A stretch of 64,000 nucleotides of DNA from Moesziomyces globuligerus (taxonomy: Eukaryota > Basidiomycota > Ustilaginomycetes > Ustilaginales > Ustilaginaceae): contig JARVLF010000016.1 in assembly GCA_030849465.1 (NCBI GenBank), positions 1,612,001-1,676,000 of the forward strand. Direction: 5' to 3'. The notes below the pieces were generated by a model. It saw nothing but the letters and a program-made list of their open reading frames with translations. It was not told the DNA's origin and made no database searches. The position numbers were made by a program, and so were the translations under genes. This document shows, in pieces, positions 10,446-21,406 of this stretch; the first letter of the stretch is position 1; each line of letters starts with the position of its first letter.

Positions 10446-13214
10446 TGGTGTCGGAACGTCGGATCGGGAGCGTGGCATCGGCAATCTGTCCGCATCCACA
10501 TCGGCGACCAGATGCTTGTGGGTGACCTCTGAGATCGAAGCTCGAGATCATGAGGCCGGCTGCTGCGCGGCTGCACGGCGATTCTTCCATACCGTCCGGT
10601 ACCTTTTGCTTTTCCATTTTGTATTGGGTATTGTAGGTAATTTCACATGAATGAATTACAAAGTTGGCCAAGGGCGGAGCATTGCTTTGCCTCGAGACTA
10701 CAACCTCGGCACTGCCGATTCTGACGCGCGAATGCCCCAAAGTCCAAGCCGTTGGGTGAGACGTGCAGCGAGCCTAAGCCTCTCTCGGCGCCTGACCACC
10801 CGTTCTTGGCCTGGGGTTTCGAGCTGCCTTCCTCACGCGACCAGTCTGCGGGCACCGCAAGCTAGATGTCTCTGGCTGCACGCACGGTTTCTCGCTGAGC
10901 CCGTTGTGCGGGTAGGCAATCGAGACATGTGGCCGCAAGGGCACCTTGCCTATGCGATCGCAAAGGTGACCCGATGACCGCCACACAGGCAGTCCGCAAC
11001 CTGAGCTTACGGAGCGATCCGGCGAAGTGGAGCGGACGCACAGCACGGCTCTGCGCTCAGGTGGTATGCAGAGGCGGATGCACACTGCGCAAGAGCCGCG
11101 TAGACGCTGGCGCCGCTGGCTGCGATTTGTCGTCTGCTTTGGCCTCCGGCCGACGAGCTCAGCTGCATTTCCCCTCCGCTCACCCACAGCGAATTCCACA
11201 CGCCTCGCCGCACCGCACCGCACCGCACCTAGCCTCGCCTCGCCTCGCCTCGCAGCATCACATCTGGCCGTCCAAGTGCACAAATTCGAACGCCTCGAGG
11301 CTCAACCTCTCTTCGCTCCCACCATCACCGTCGCTCTGCACAGTGCGCCCTTTCACCGGTTTAATCAACCAGGTACGTCTGCGCTCGCCCCCAGTCTCCG
11401 GCTCCCTCCCCTTCCCCCTTACCTCCTCTGCTGGCTTGCACCACTCTGCCCACCTGCGCCACCTGCACCACTGCGCAACCATTCTACCTCACCTGCCCCT
11501 CGCCGGGTCAGCTCGGGCATATCGCCCTCCTCGTCGTTCATCCCCTGCTAGACACCGTCCTCCCGCCCCTTGGCCCTTCCTGTCGGCGCCACGCCCGCGC
11601 CCCACATCCTTGTCCCTTCCCCCTTCGCCTGTGCTGCTGTATTGCCTTGATCCTTCGCTGCTGGCCCACTTGGGCCCATTTGGCCGCGCGTCTGTCCGTC
11701 CCCTGGCCCTCGTCGCAGCTACAGCCCAGTAGCCGCCGTCCCTTGACCCTGTGGCTGCTCGCCGCGCAGCTCTCGAAACTTCATTTGCAGGTTTTTGACG
11801 CTCTGCCTGATTGCCTCGCCTTTGCACTTGGACGGTCGCGTCCTCCGCCCCCTTTGACAAAGCAGCCCTTCCCTGCGCTTGCAGTCTGCCTCAGTACTAC
11901 ATCACACCCTGTACAATCACACTGAAGAGCATCGACCCACCGAGCGCTTCATCGCCACTCCTCCTCCAAGGTAAGTCGCCTCGCCCCTCGTTCGCACTCT
12001 CGTTCGCTGCCGAACCCTTCCCGAGCTTCGTTCGCCCCTTGCGCTGCTGCCGTGCTTGTCCGTCCGCATGGTCGCCCCCGTCCTAGCCCCTTGCCTGCCT
12101 GCGTGTCGTCGTCGTGTTCGAGTCTCGGTGCGCTGAGCTTGCCGCTACCGTCCAGTGCCCGCTCCCGCCACTGCCTTGGGCTGGCGGCTCGCCCTCGCCA
12201 CTCACGTCGAGCGCCACGCTGCGCTGCAACGTGTCGCAATCTCGACTTCGGCTGCGGCCGTGCAGCATCGTTAGGTCGTGACACATGTCCGTCCTTTGCC
12301 GCTTGCGTTCAGGGTCGGGCCTCTCATCGTCGCACGTTCGTTGCTCCTTCCCATGCTTCCCTCCGCCTACGTCCGATGCACACGTGGGCAACAGGGCTGC
12401 ACATGGATCGGTTCCACGCTTCTGCGAGCCTGCGTTTGCTTCCGTTGGTGGACACTTTTGGGATTTCGACGTGGCTCGACGACGATCAATCCGTCGGTCC
12501 GTCGCTGGACGGGTGGATGGATGGATGGCTCAGTCGCGCCTGGCTCGATCGCCACCGACCCGCGATGCCCATGGCGTTCATCGGGCTTGCCAGCCGATGC
12601 ATTCGACCGCGCTTCCGATCCAGCCTCGATGCCGATCGCGGTGCCTGATTTGGGCCAAAAAATCCGGTCGCGTTGTTTTTCTTGGCCCAAGAATTCCGGG
12701 CCCGGGAACGACGCGTCGGTCTGAGCGTGCTCGCTCCATCCATCCGTGTTTCGCGCCTCCCCGCGCACTCGCCCCCCCCCCACTTCATCCCGCGTCGCAT
12801 CCATCCACACCTCCTCCACCTTTTCTCCCCCGGCCTTTGTCACCGATCCCATCTGCCCCGCATTCATCTCCACCCGCCGACTCAGTCCCTGACTTGGACA
12901 CAGCTTGCTGTTCCCTCTTTCAGTGGCACTTCCACAACCCACGTCGTCTGACGCGTCCACCTGCGCTCGTGCTGTCGTCGCCTGATTTCACTTCGGACGC
13001 GCGTAAGTATACGTCCTCCTCATGCGTTTGGGGCGCGGTGACGACACGCCTCGCTCGAGCATCGGCGTCCCTGACACCTTTTCATCCTGCCCTGTGCATC
13101 CCGTCACCTCGTCCTCGTCGCAAACCCCCCTTCCCCGCCGTGATCGCCAGTTGCGGATTGAAGTGATTCGCGACACATCGCGACGAGTCCACTGTTCTGA
13201 CGTGCTGATCTTCC
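10446..13214 (+). other. long pyrimidine-rich intergenic region / probable HMG gene 5' leader
   Basis: About 2.8 kb with no convincing coding frame. From ~11160 the plus strand is strongly C/T-rich, with pentamer runs (CGCAC, CGCCT) at 11212-11254 and a 10-C tract at 12772-12781. Consensus-like donors occur at 11372 (GTACGT), 11971 (GTAAGT) and 13005 (GTAAGT), so a spliced 5' untranslated leader for the downstream HMG gene is plausible but unproven. Confidence 0.4.
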
Positions 13215-14861
13215 ATGGACTCGCAGCACCTCGTCTCGCCGCAAGAAGCGGCCGCTCAAGCCCAAGCGCGAAGGATGCAACCTTCGGACACACTTGGCCA
13301 CCACAATCATCATCACCACGGTCACTCAGGCTCCGACGACGCTCCAGGAGGCCAATACTTCAACCCCGCAGCTATGGTATGTCGTCGGTTCCGCCCACCG
13401 CTTCCATAACCCGGCCACACCTGTGCCGCACTCGCTGACCCTCTGCTCTCACTGATCCGACAGCACTCGCGAAACAATCTCGGTATGGACAGCAACAACG
13501 CCCAGTCCCACTACGGAGGGATGCAGCTTCCTCCCCTCGGCGCCGGACAGAGCAACGGCGGTCATGGCGGCATGAGCCACCACGCCTACGGCTCGCACTT
13601 CGGCGGCCAATCGCATGCTATGCCTTCGCAGCTGTCGTACCCGCAACACTCGCCTAACCCCTCCCATGCTCACATTTCGGGTGGCCAGAACGCTGGACCC
13701 ATGTCGATGTACGGCTACGGCGTCCACCACTCCTCGCCCCAGCAGCACTACTCGCATGTGCCTGGTCAGGCTGCCCACGGCGGTATGGGCGGCATGGTCG
13801 GCGGCGCCGGTTCGAACCCCATGATGGGTGCGCCCGGCGGTGGCTCGTCTGGAAACGACTTCAACCACGGCTTTGGTCAGCAATCGCATTACCACCAGTA
13901 CTTCCAGCCTCAGAACCTGCAGAGCATCTCGCCCAGCCAGGCAGGTGCGCCTCCCGCAGCTTCGAACGCCGCCTCGGCTCCTGCCGCCAACAACGCCGGC
14001 TCGCAGGCCGCTGCTAAGGGCTCGGCTAAGGTCAAGGGCGCCAAGGCTCCCAAGGCGCCCAAGGCCGCCAAGGCGGACAAGAAGGGTGCCGCTGCCGCCG
14101 CCGCCGCGCCGCCTGCCAAGCCCGCCCCGGAACCCAAGACCAAAGGCTCGAAGAAGGGCGCGAGTGCTGATGCGCCCAAGGCCAAGTCGAAGGCCCACCC
14201 GTACGCGCAGCCCGAGCCGGCCGCTGACGCTAAGCCGGCTAAGAAAGCAAAGAAGAGCGAGGACCCGCCGAAACCGTCGGCGCTCAAGTCGCGCCTGAAG
14301 CCGCCCAAGCAGGCCCCCTCCGCCTGGCAGATCTTCTTCACCGAGGAGCTCCAGAAGATCAAGGCTCAAAGTCCTGACGAGCGCCTCAACGTCGCCCACG
14401 TCGCCAAGGACGCCGGTCAACGATACGCAGCTCTTCCCGAGTCGAAGAAGCAAGAGTTCCACCGTCGCAGCCTCGAGGCCAAGGAGCAATGGGAGCGCGA
14501 GATGGCTGACTGGAAGTCCAAGCTCACACCCGAGGACATTCGCCAGGAGAACCTCTACCGATCTGCGCAGCGCAAGGCTGGTAAATCGAGGAAGGGCAAC
14601 CTCAAGGACCCCAACGCTCCCAAGAAGCCGCTGTCGGCCTACTTCCTGTTCCTCCGCGCCATTCGTGCGGATCCCAACATGACGCAGGCCGTGTTCGAAG
14701 GCGAACAGGAGACGACCAAGCAGAGCGTCCTTGCCGCTGCCAAGTGGCGAAGCCTCAGCGAGACCGAGAAGCAGCCGTATCTGGACCGCGCCGAGGCTGA
14801 CAAGGCTCGCTACGAGCGCCTTCGCCGCGAGTACGAGAGCAGCAACGGTCTCGAGTCGTGA
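13215..14861 (+). CDS. tandem HMG-box chromatin protein with low-complexity N-terminus
   Basis: Exons are 13215-13376 and 13464-14861, with an 87-nt intron (GTATGT...ACAG, phase 0), giving 519 residues. Residues 1-215 are rich in His/Gly/Gln/Asn/Ser and look prion-like. Residues ~216-326 are an Ala/Lys/Pro-rich basic linker resembling a histone H1 tail. HMG box A is at ~335-405 (PSAWQIFFTEELQKIKAQSP ... WEREMADWKSKL). HMG box B is at ~432-508 (NAPKKPLSAYFLFLRAIRAD ... KWRSLSETEKQPYLDRAEAD). Two boxes occur in HMGB/NHP6-like, UBF-like and TFAM/Abf2 proteins. No mitochondrial presequence is visible, so a nuclear architectural role is more likely. The gene converges on the PP2C gene 541 bp downstream. 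Confidence 0.88.
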
Positions 14862-15402
14862 GCGCCACATCCACAGAGGGGGTTGCTCCGTTCCTCTTCT
14901 TTGCTCCTCGTGCAGGCGCCGCTGTCCAGGCATGGTAGCTTGTGGCTCGTCCATCGCCGCAGTCACGCCAAGTCGGACATCTTTGCCTCCTATACCATTC
15001 CTGACCCAAGTGTTTTTGTAAATTCCTCGAGCCTCGCCCAATGCCATGTCAACTGGGCTGGCGAGCTCGTCCCCTTCCGCGTCCTTTCCGGTCCCTCTCC
15101 CTCGCTCTCAGCAAGCCTGCTGGCTGCATCGCGAACCTCCTCGGTTTGCCCGGTGTACTGTTTCCCATTGAATGGCCCCATCGCCAGCAGCTCGACTGAA
15201 TGTATTTTTCTGCGCTCCAACTCCTTTGCTCCCGACGATGCGATGCACAGACCCTGAAAGTCACCGACGTGAAGGAGATGCTGCTGTGTGGGATTGAAGG
15301 CGAGGTGAAGCTGGGCGTGCTCGACCTGCAAGTCAGAGAATTGAAGCGGGACGCGATTATGCTTGCACTTCCTGTGAGTTTGTCGTGTGTGCGGATCAGC
15401 TG
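14862..15402. other. convergent 3' flanks of the HMG and PP2C genes
   Basis: 541 bp between two stop codons. No coding or RNA feature was recognised. Confidence 0.45.
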
Positions 15403-16932
15403 CTACGACGCCTGGGCGAAGCGGATGACCATGATCGAGGTGTTGTCTGTGCTGAACTCGTCCAAGGCGTGGTTGACCAGCTTCTCTGCGGCTTCTTGCG
15501 GGTCCTGGATGTCTTTGATCCAGTTGACTGCGTCCTGATCCTCGGCGACGTCCCAGAGCTAGTGAAATGTGGAAGAGGGTCAGATCAAGCGGCCTGCAGT
15601 GAGCTTCGGAGAGAACGTGGTTCGGAAACTTACACCATCGCAGGCAATGATGAGGAAGCTGTCCTCGTCGGTAAGCACCGTTTCCGTCGTGTACGGCGAT
15701 CCGACGACAAACTCCTTCATGTTGGAGTCTCCGAGCGATCGCGTCACGGCAAGGACTCCGTTTACGCGGTTGTTCATCACAAAGCCTCCGGCATCAGTGA
15801 TGCGCTTCGCCTCTTGCGCGTCTGAACCTTTGTGATCGTAGGTCAGACGAATCGCCTGGCCTCGGCGACTGATGCGTTCGATAGCAGGGCAAACTCCGTC
15901 AGCTTTTCGGTACACCGAATCCGGCATGGCATGTGGGGTCCGAACTTACCAGAGCACGGCTCGCGTATCTCCGACATTCGCAGTGTACAGGACCCTCTTT
16001 GCGGCTGGGCCAACCCGCTCCTTGCTCTTGTGATCGCTCGATTCGAACCTCTTTGAGATCTTGCTCCAGAGCCCATCACCGGATCCTTTCGTGTCGGACG
16101 GGGCTCGGTCGGGAGAGTCCCCGGCCGCGGCAGCAGTGCTTTCCCCTGTGGCTCCTTGACTTGCTTTTGGACTTCGGCTCGGATCGTCCTCCAGGCGTAA
16201 GAACGCCACCGCAGCGGTGCAGCCGCTCGAGGTCCCTGTCCGCGTGGCGAGACTGGCGAGCTCGTTGTCGACCGAGTGGAACGTCGCATTGAGCAGATCC
16301 GGAACGGACTTGTCCGGATGACTGCTGAGCTTTGCAAGTAGTTGCTACGGGATGCAACGATGAGAAGAGACCGGCTCAGCAAACGGCCTACGATCGATTC
16401 AAGTCGGGGATACGTCTAGTTGCTCACCTGGTGGAAATTTCGGCCGCACCATTCTGCAGCATCCTTCCCGGCATGGCCATCGAAGATGCTGAAGAATCCT
16501 TGACCGGGGACGTCGCCAAAGTCGTAGACGAAGGCGTGTGCATCCTCCATGGCCCTTCGGAAGCGAGAGTTGGGATCCTCGGCAAAGCCTATGCGGAACG
16601 CAAGGCCTGAGGGCGCTTCTGCTTTCGAGGCTGCGACATCGCCGCTCGAGCCTTGAGAGCGAAACGTATTCGGATGCTGGTTCAGAACCTTGGAAAGAGG
16701 AACGATGCATAGGGCGAATCAGCGGCCAGCTCGGCAGGGAACCGTGAGCGGAACCGACGACGACCGCAAGAGTGAGCTGGAACGTACCCCGTGCGTGTGG
16801 ATGCCATCGGCAACTGTCACCGGCTCGGACTCTGCATCGACCTGCCTCCTACGATCAGTCGTCAGCGTCAGTGCGGGGCGAACGCTACGAAATAAGGGAC
16901 ATGGGCCAGACTCACTTCTTGCGTGCAGCCAT
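15403..16932 (-). CDS. type 2C protein phosphatase (PTC1-like)
   Basis: Mg/Mn-dependent Ser/Thr phosphatase; Ptc1 types dampen HOG and cell-wall MAP kinase signalling. I rebuilt six exons: 16932-16916, 16848-16788, 16688-16428, 16344-15950, 15868-15634 and 15558-15403. All have GT-AG borders and join in frame to 374 residues. Family motifs in order are [121 protein letters not shown] and [13 protein letters not shown]. The metal-binding Asp residues of the DGHAG, ACDGLWD and TDNTS motifs are all present. A ~60-residue Ser/Asp/Lys-rich insert lies between AFLRLEDD and [11 protein letters not shown], where PP2Cs usually have a short hairpin. Six exons is many for this window. Confidence 0.93.
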
Positions 16933-17550
16933 TGCAGCTGCAGGAACGTGCGCCTGAAACCCAACCTGCGCTAGTGCTGCCGATGAGATGCAGACGTCGA
17001 TGTCGATGCTGACAGCGTTGATGGACACCAAAGCGGCGGAGGCAGCGTTGTCAATGATGGTGGAGGTGGAGATGAAGCCCGTGCCCATCGGCTCAATCGC
17101 TGAATTTCCGTGTGCATTAGAGCCAAGGACCACCTGTGCGCTCGCTGACTGTTCGCGTCGCTGTTGCGAAAATCCGAGTGACGTGCATGGCCGTGCGCGA
17201 CCTGGACCACGAGTCGAGCTGTAACTCGACGTCAAGCACACACGACTTGTCAACGCAACCCACGCGGGCCCTTCCTCATCTTCCGCCCTCGCCCTCAGAT
17301 CCCGCTGGTTTCGATTCCCGTGCCTGTTCAGCTGTCCCAGACTCGGAGACGGCAAGCCACCCGACCTTGACGGTGTCAAGGAGCTGGGTGGCTTCGCGGG
17401 CATTTTCGTCCATCTCTCCTCGCACTCTCTCTCTCCCTTCTCTCTCTTGAGCAAATTGACCGTCCTGACATAAGGCACGCGACATCCTCAGGCCATCCTG
17501 GTTGGTTGTCCCATGAAGCGAACGCAGCCAGCCAAGCGCATGTCGATGGT
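16933..17550. promoter_or_regulatory. PP2C upstream region
   Basis: About 620 bp upstream of the PP2C start, up to the first repeat-island motif. No conserved promoter element was identified and no frame looks coding. Confidence 0.35.
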
Positions 17551-18770
17551 TACCTATATCCTGAAGAAACGCGAGATGGTCTTGGTGAGGTTGGTGTCTG
17601 CTTGTCACCCTTCGGGAGTTCAAATTTGAATCACGTCTTGTCGGGATAGCTCGCCGTCAAAGAATCGAGCCTGGCGAAAGAGGAAAAACCCCAGAGCATG
17701 AGTCTATCCAAACAGACAGAAGCATGGCTCAAAAGGCTCATAACGTGTCTGTGGAAAGCGATGAAATAAATATCTTTAGTACTTGAATGTGGACCGCACA
17801 GCAGATGGCAATAATTTTAAAATTCCTTCCAATTTGAGATGGCTTCAGTCCTCGAAAATAGTGTCGACAATGCCTTCATCTGTGTGCAATGATTGCAGCA
17901 TGACAGACTTCTCACGATGGGGACCTGGTCAAAGCCCGGACATTGTTTGAATATTACAAGAGAAATTATAGTTTCACTTCTCATGGTCACAGGATCACGG
18001 ATTTTCCCGAGACATCCATGATCCTTCGTCTCATACATCGCATGACCCTGACTTTGCATGTCCCGCAAACACACCAGTACGCAGACACTCATGTATATAA
18101 CAGCCTTCTGATCACAATCCCCAATCAGTTCAGGGTAGCATGCGTGTGTGCCTGTGTGTCCAAGGAATCTAAGCCTCTGCAAAGAGTCCTGCAAGAGAGG
18201 AGCTGTGGGGGAGTAGAGCCAGGGCTGCGCGCACGCTCGGAGCCCCATCAGGCGTGATGCATGATGTGTGTGCGTGGCTCCTTAACGGCATGCGACGCAA
18301 CGGTGACTCAACTACATGTCAAATTCATAGATTGCTTCAAAATTTCTTTCAGTGAAGAGTCAGTCCTGACTTTGAGTGAACAAAAGGTGCTTTAGTCATA
18401 ATGCTTGATATACAAATTATAAACGAGTGGCTTTGATCCTTCAATCCTGAATATTTGTGAGACCCTCATATCCTGAAGAACGGCGAGCTGGCGACAAGCA
18501 GCCATCCCCTCTGGATGGCTGATAGGTGGCTGCTCTCCGCCACCAGCTCTGCAAATTTCGACTTTGCGCATCCAAAATATGCAAAATACGCGTGTTTTGG
18601 CTGGCTGCTGGGTCTCATCGAGAAGCCACCTCCTCCATCTGCACTCCATCAATCAGCATTCCATTCATCCGCAGCGCACAGTGAATAGTCATGATCCCTG
18701 GAGAGCAAAGCGCTAAAATATGGACCAAATTGCGCTGAGACAATGTCAAATAGCTTCAAATTGCATGACT

Positions 18771-18927
18771 ATTATCGCTGGGGCTGTGGGGCAACGGTAC
18801 CGCGCATGGTCCAGGCACGCGTGTGGGGTGTGTGTGTGTGTTTAAGAGATGGGGGTTGAGCTCTGCGGGTCTTGGGCTCCCTTACGGAGACGCGTCATTT
18901 TGTTATTTTTCGAATCTGGAAGGGGGT
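18771..18927 (+). repeat. tRNA-like unit, left-arm copy (degenerate)
   Basis: The start TTATCGCTGGGGCTGTGG parallels the right-arm copy TTTCGCAGGAGCTGTGG. The end GGAGACGCGTCATTTTGTTA then CGAATCTGGAAG parallels that copy's tail. A GT-rich expansion near 18820-18845 and loss of the B box make this copy degenerate. Confidence 0.5.
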
Positions 18928-20058
18928 TGGCTGGTCAATCGCCACCTCGCCACGCATGACTTGTTAGAATATCAATGACTGGAGGAGGTGGCCTACGTGT
19001 GGCTGGTCTCACAGAACCACCTTTTCTGCGTCGTGAGCTTCGAGGCACAGCGGCTTAGGCCGCGACGAACCCCCTTTTTTCTTGACATAAAACATTTTCT
19101 GCATCAATCAATTGATTGAAGAAGCATCAAAATGAGGCAAAGGTACAATACATTATTCATGTTGCGAGGATAAGGGAGAGACGCTACTCGATCAACGCAT
19201 CGTGGTCAAGATACGAAACATGGACCTGGCCGAACCAGGCTATTCATGACGAATCTGCACATTGGCACTGCAGATGGCGCTTGATAGAATGCGTCTAAGC
19301 CACCCGTAAGCCACTCGGGATGGTTTCTTTTGAAGCGACCTCGCCTAAACCACCCCGCTCAGCCACACAATCGCATCTGGGTGGCTTAGACACTTGACTT
19401 CGATGAACTTACCCTAGGGGATGGCTTGAGGGAGTGGTTTTACAAATGAGCCGTCCCGGGCTGGCTTCGTAGGTGAGCTTCAATGATCATACCCGGTGCG
19501 GGTGGGCAAGGCGGCTGGCTTCATGCTTCGACGCGTAGCCGTCCCATTCATCCGCAGCGCAATGTGCAGATGAATGATGGTGTATCACGATTCATAAGTC
19601 CCGTGAAGCTTTGCATGCGCTGTGTAGAGTTCACACATGACTGAGGATAATGGTCTGCGAAAACATGAGGTGTTAACTCCGACCGAAGCCTGCGGAATTA
19701 TCCTAGATAGCTGTGAAGTTCATTAAGCATGTCAATCGGGTATGAAACCTCACATAAAGGCCCGAGGGCACATCCTGTACCAAAACGTCTGGATAATTAG
19801 TCAAAGGATGGCTTACTTGTCGCAAAGTGAAGGTACCAACGAAATCGTAATTTGCCGCAACCCAAAAAGGAATTTCTGAGTGCATCATCCTGACACATGT
19901 ATTTTTTGAAATTCTGAGCTGCAGTCATATTGAAACAAAGGGCAAGGTGGCGATGGAACAGCCACCCACCAGCCACCCCGGGTGGCTACGACGCTCCAGC
20001 CACCCATCAGCCACCTACTACGCGCGATGGCTGATAGGTGGCTGATGGCGAGCAGCCA

Positions 20059-20075
20059 CCCCCCCCCCCCCCCCC
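20059..20075 (+). repeat. 17-base C homopolymer
   Basis: An uninterrupted C run lies at the junction of an AGCCACC palindrome and the right-arm tRNA-like unit. Its length should be treated with caution because homopolymers are assembly-prone. Confidence 0.8.
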
Positions 20076-20183
20076 GGCCCTCTTCCAAAATTCGAGAATA
20101 AAGAAATTGACGCGTCTCCAGGAGTCGAACCCGAGGCCCGCAGAGGTCACTTGCACCTCCGCTGCCACAGCTCCTGCGAAACC
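20076..20183 (-). repeat. tRNA-like (SINE-type) unit, right-arm copy
   Basis: On the minus strand this has a perfect pol III B box GGTTCGACTCC (20131-20121). Upstream lies an anticodon-arm-like hairpin with stem GCGGAGGT/ACCTCTGC, and there is an A-box-like GCTGTGGCAGCGG. The tail is GGAGACGCGTCAATTTC then CGAATTTTGGAAG. It cannot be folded into a normal tRNA with a canonical U33, so I call it tRNA-derived, not a tRNA gene. Confidence 0.55.
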
Positions 20184-20635
20184 ATGTATTTAATCTGAAA
20201 CTATTTGACATAATCTCAGCGCAATTTGGGTCATGTCCAGGCTATTTGGGCCGTATCTTAGCGCTTTGAGTCGGACATCACAAGCCGTAATTTCGCAAAT
20301 CATAGTTGGCAGTGATCTTCTTCAAAGTGCGTGCAAAGCTTTGCTGGATTCATGATTATTCATCATCTGCTGCGGATGGAGGGAGTGCGGATGGAGGTGC
20401 GGATGGAGGTGGTGACCACGCAATACGGAGACCCAGCAGGCAGCCAATAGACGCGTATTTGGCATAATTTGGATGCACAGACTTGAAATTGGCAGGAGAG
20501 GCATCGAGGTGGCGGAGGGCAGCCACCCATCGGCCACCTATGGGGGGTGGCTCCTCGTGATCAGCCACCCAGCAGCCACCCTCCCTGGGTGGCTGCTATT
20601 CGCCAGCTTGCGTTTCTTCAGGATATGAGTCACAT

Positions 20636-20760
20636 CGCGAAAAAAGGAGTGTGACATGAGCCAAGCCACCCTCTAGCCACTACGGGTGGCCTAGTGGTGG
20701 CTTCCAAATTAAGCCACCAGGGGTGAGTGGCTTGGGGGGTGGCTTGGCTCACGTTACACG
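20636..20760. mobile_element. family B palindromic MITE-like unit, copy 1
   Basis: The left end is CGCGAAAAAAGGAGTGTGAC followed by ATGAGCCAAGCCACC. The right end is GGGTGGCTTGGCTCACGTTA. The arms are inverted copies of GTRACRTGAGCCAAGCCACC; the centre carries more AGCCACC/GGTGGC words. The right CGCGAAAAAAGG box is degenerate. Confidence 0.6.
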
Positions 20761-20823
20761 CGTGGAATTTGACCGCAAATTGGCAATTTGACGTGTATAT
20801 GGAAGCTCGGCACCAAGAATTGC

Positions 20824-20931
20824 TATCGAGGACTGTGTGGCGGAGTGATATACGTGGACCCCGCGCGCGCGCATGTGGAGGGCTCCCGGGTTTGAATCCG
20901 GAGAGACGCGTATTTTTTGGAATTTTGGGCT
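20824..20931 (+). repeat. tRNA-like (SINE-type) unit, third copy
   Basis: GACTGTGTGGCGGAGTGA (A-box-like), a CCGCGCGCGCGCATG stretch, then the B-box-like GGTTTGAATCC (20889-20899, one change from consensus). The same tail follows as in the inverted-repeat arms, GAGACGCGTATTTTTTGGAA. A tail-only relic is at about 21321-21360. Confidence 0.5.
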
Positions 20932-20932
20932 G

Positions 20933-21065
20933 GCGTGTAACATTCTCCAAGCCACCCCCTAAGCCACCCACGCACACTCTAGTGGCTTGCGAGTGGCTTG
21001 GAGGGTAAGCCACTAGTGGTGGCTTAGGGGGTGGCTTGGAATATGTTACAACCCTTTTTTCGCGA
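20933..21065. mobile_element. family B palindromic MITE-like unit, copy 2
   Basis: The left arm reads GTGTAACATTCTCCAAGCCA then CCCCCTAAGCCACC. The right arm, reverse-complemented, reads GTTGTAACATATTCCAAGCC then ACCCCCTAAGCCACC, so the arms match almost base for base over ~35 bp. The right end carries the outer CCCTTTTTTCGCGAT box (21052-21066). No coding potential. Confidence 0.65.
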
Positions 21066-21406
21066 TATGAGTGGCTGAGACGATATTACAGGCCTTTTCT
21101 GCGTAGCTACTTGTTTTTGGAAGTCACGTTCAAGCTGGAGAGTGGGCGGATGGCTTCCATAGTGGCTTGGGCAACGTTGTCCTCCTTTTTTTTCGATATG
21201 AAAAGCCCAGTGGCTCACGACAAGCTCCTCTTCTGCCATGTGATGCGTCACGAGGCATGATTTACATGATATGCGTGTAGAAGTAAAAATCGAGGACGCA
21301 AGATTCCTGATTCATGACTGACTCCAGCAGACGCGTGCGCTTCAAATTCGATCTTGGAAGCATGCATCGATGCATGAAAAATCATTAAAGCCATGAATCA
21401 AAAATG

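Larger units (their letters stand above)
18467..20627. mobile_element. long-terminal-inverted-repeat element (~2.16 kb), non-autonomous
   Basis: The left arm (18467-~18930) and the reverse complement of the right arm (~20060-20627) align along their length. Shared blocks in order are: the outer end CATATCCTGAAGAAnnG..AGCTGGCG; the GCATCCAAA..ATGC.AAATACGCGT block; GGCTG.CTGCTGGGTCTC; CCATCCGCAGC; CAAAGCGCTAA.ATA; CAAATTGCGCTGAGA..ATGTCAAATAG; a tRNA-like unit; and a GGAGACGCGTCA..CGAAT..TGGAAG tail. The right arm is ~100 bp longer through internal insertions. The interior (~18931-20059) encodes nothing longer than about 60 residues and holds another copy of CATTCATCCGCAGCGCA (18662 and 19545). 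Flanking TA dinucleotides would fit a Tc1/mariner-like TA target, but this is not proven. Confidence 0.7.

Noticed and set aside
12285..13166. 293-codon frame in the HMG leader
   Set aside because: Pro/Ser/Arg-rich translation of a pyrimidine-rich region; two other frames are open over the same interval.
13449..15047. 532-codon open frame antisense to the HMG gene
   Set aside because: Leu/Gly/Arg-rich shadow of the HMG coding sequence; no recognisable motif.
17817..18248. 143-codon minus-strand frame in the repeat island
   Set aside because: Cys/His-containing but without motif, start context or splice support; probably chance in AT-richer DNA.
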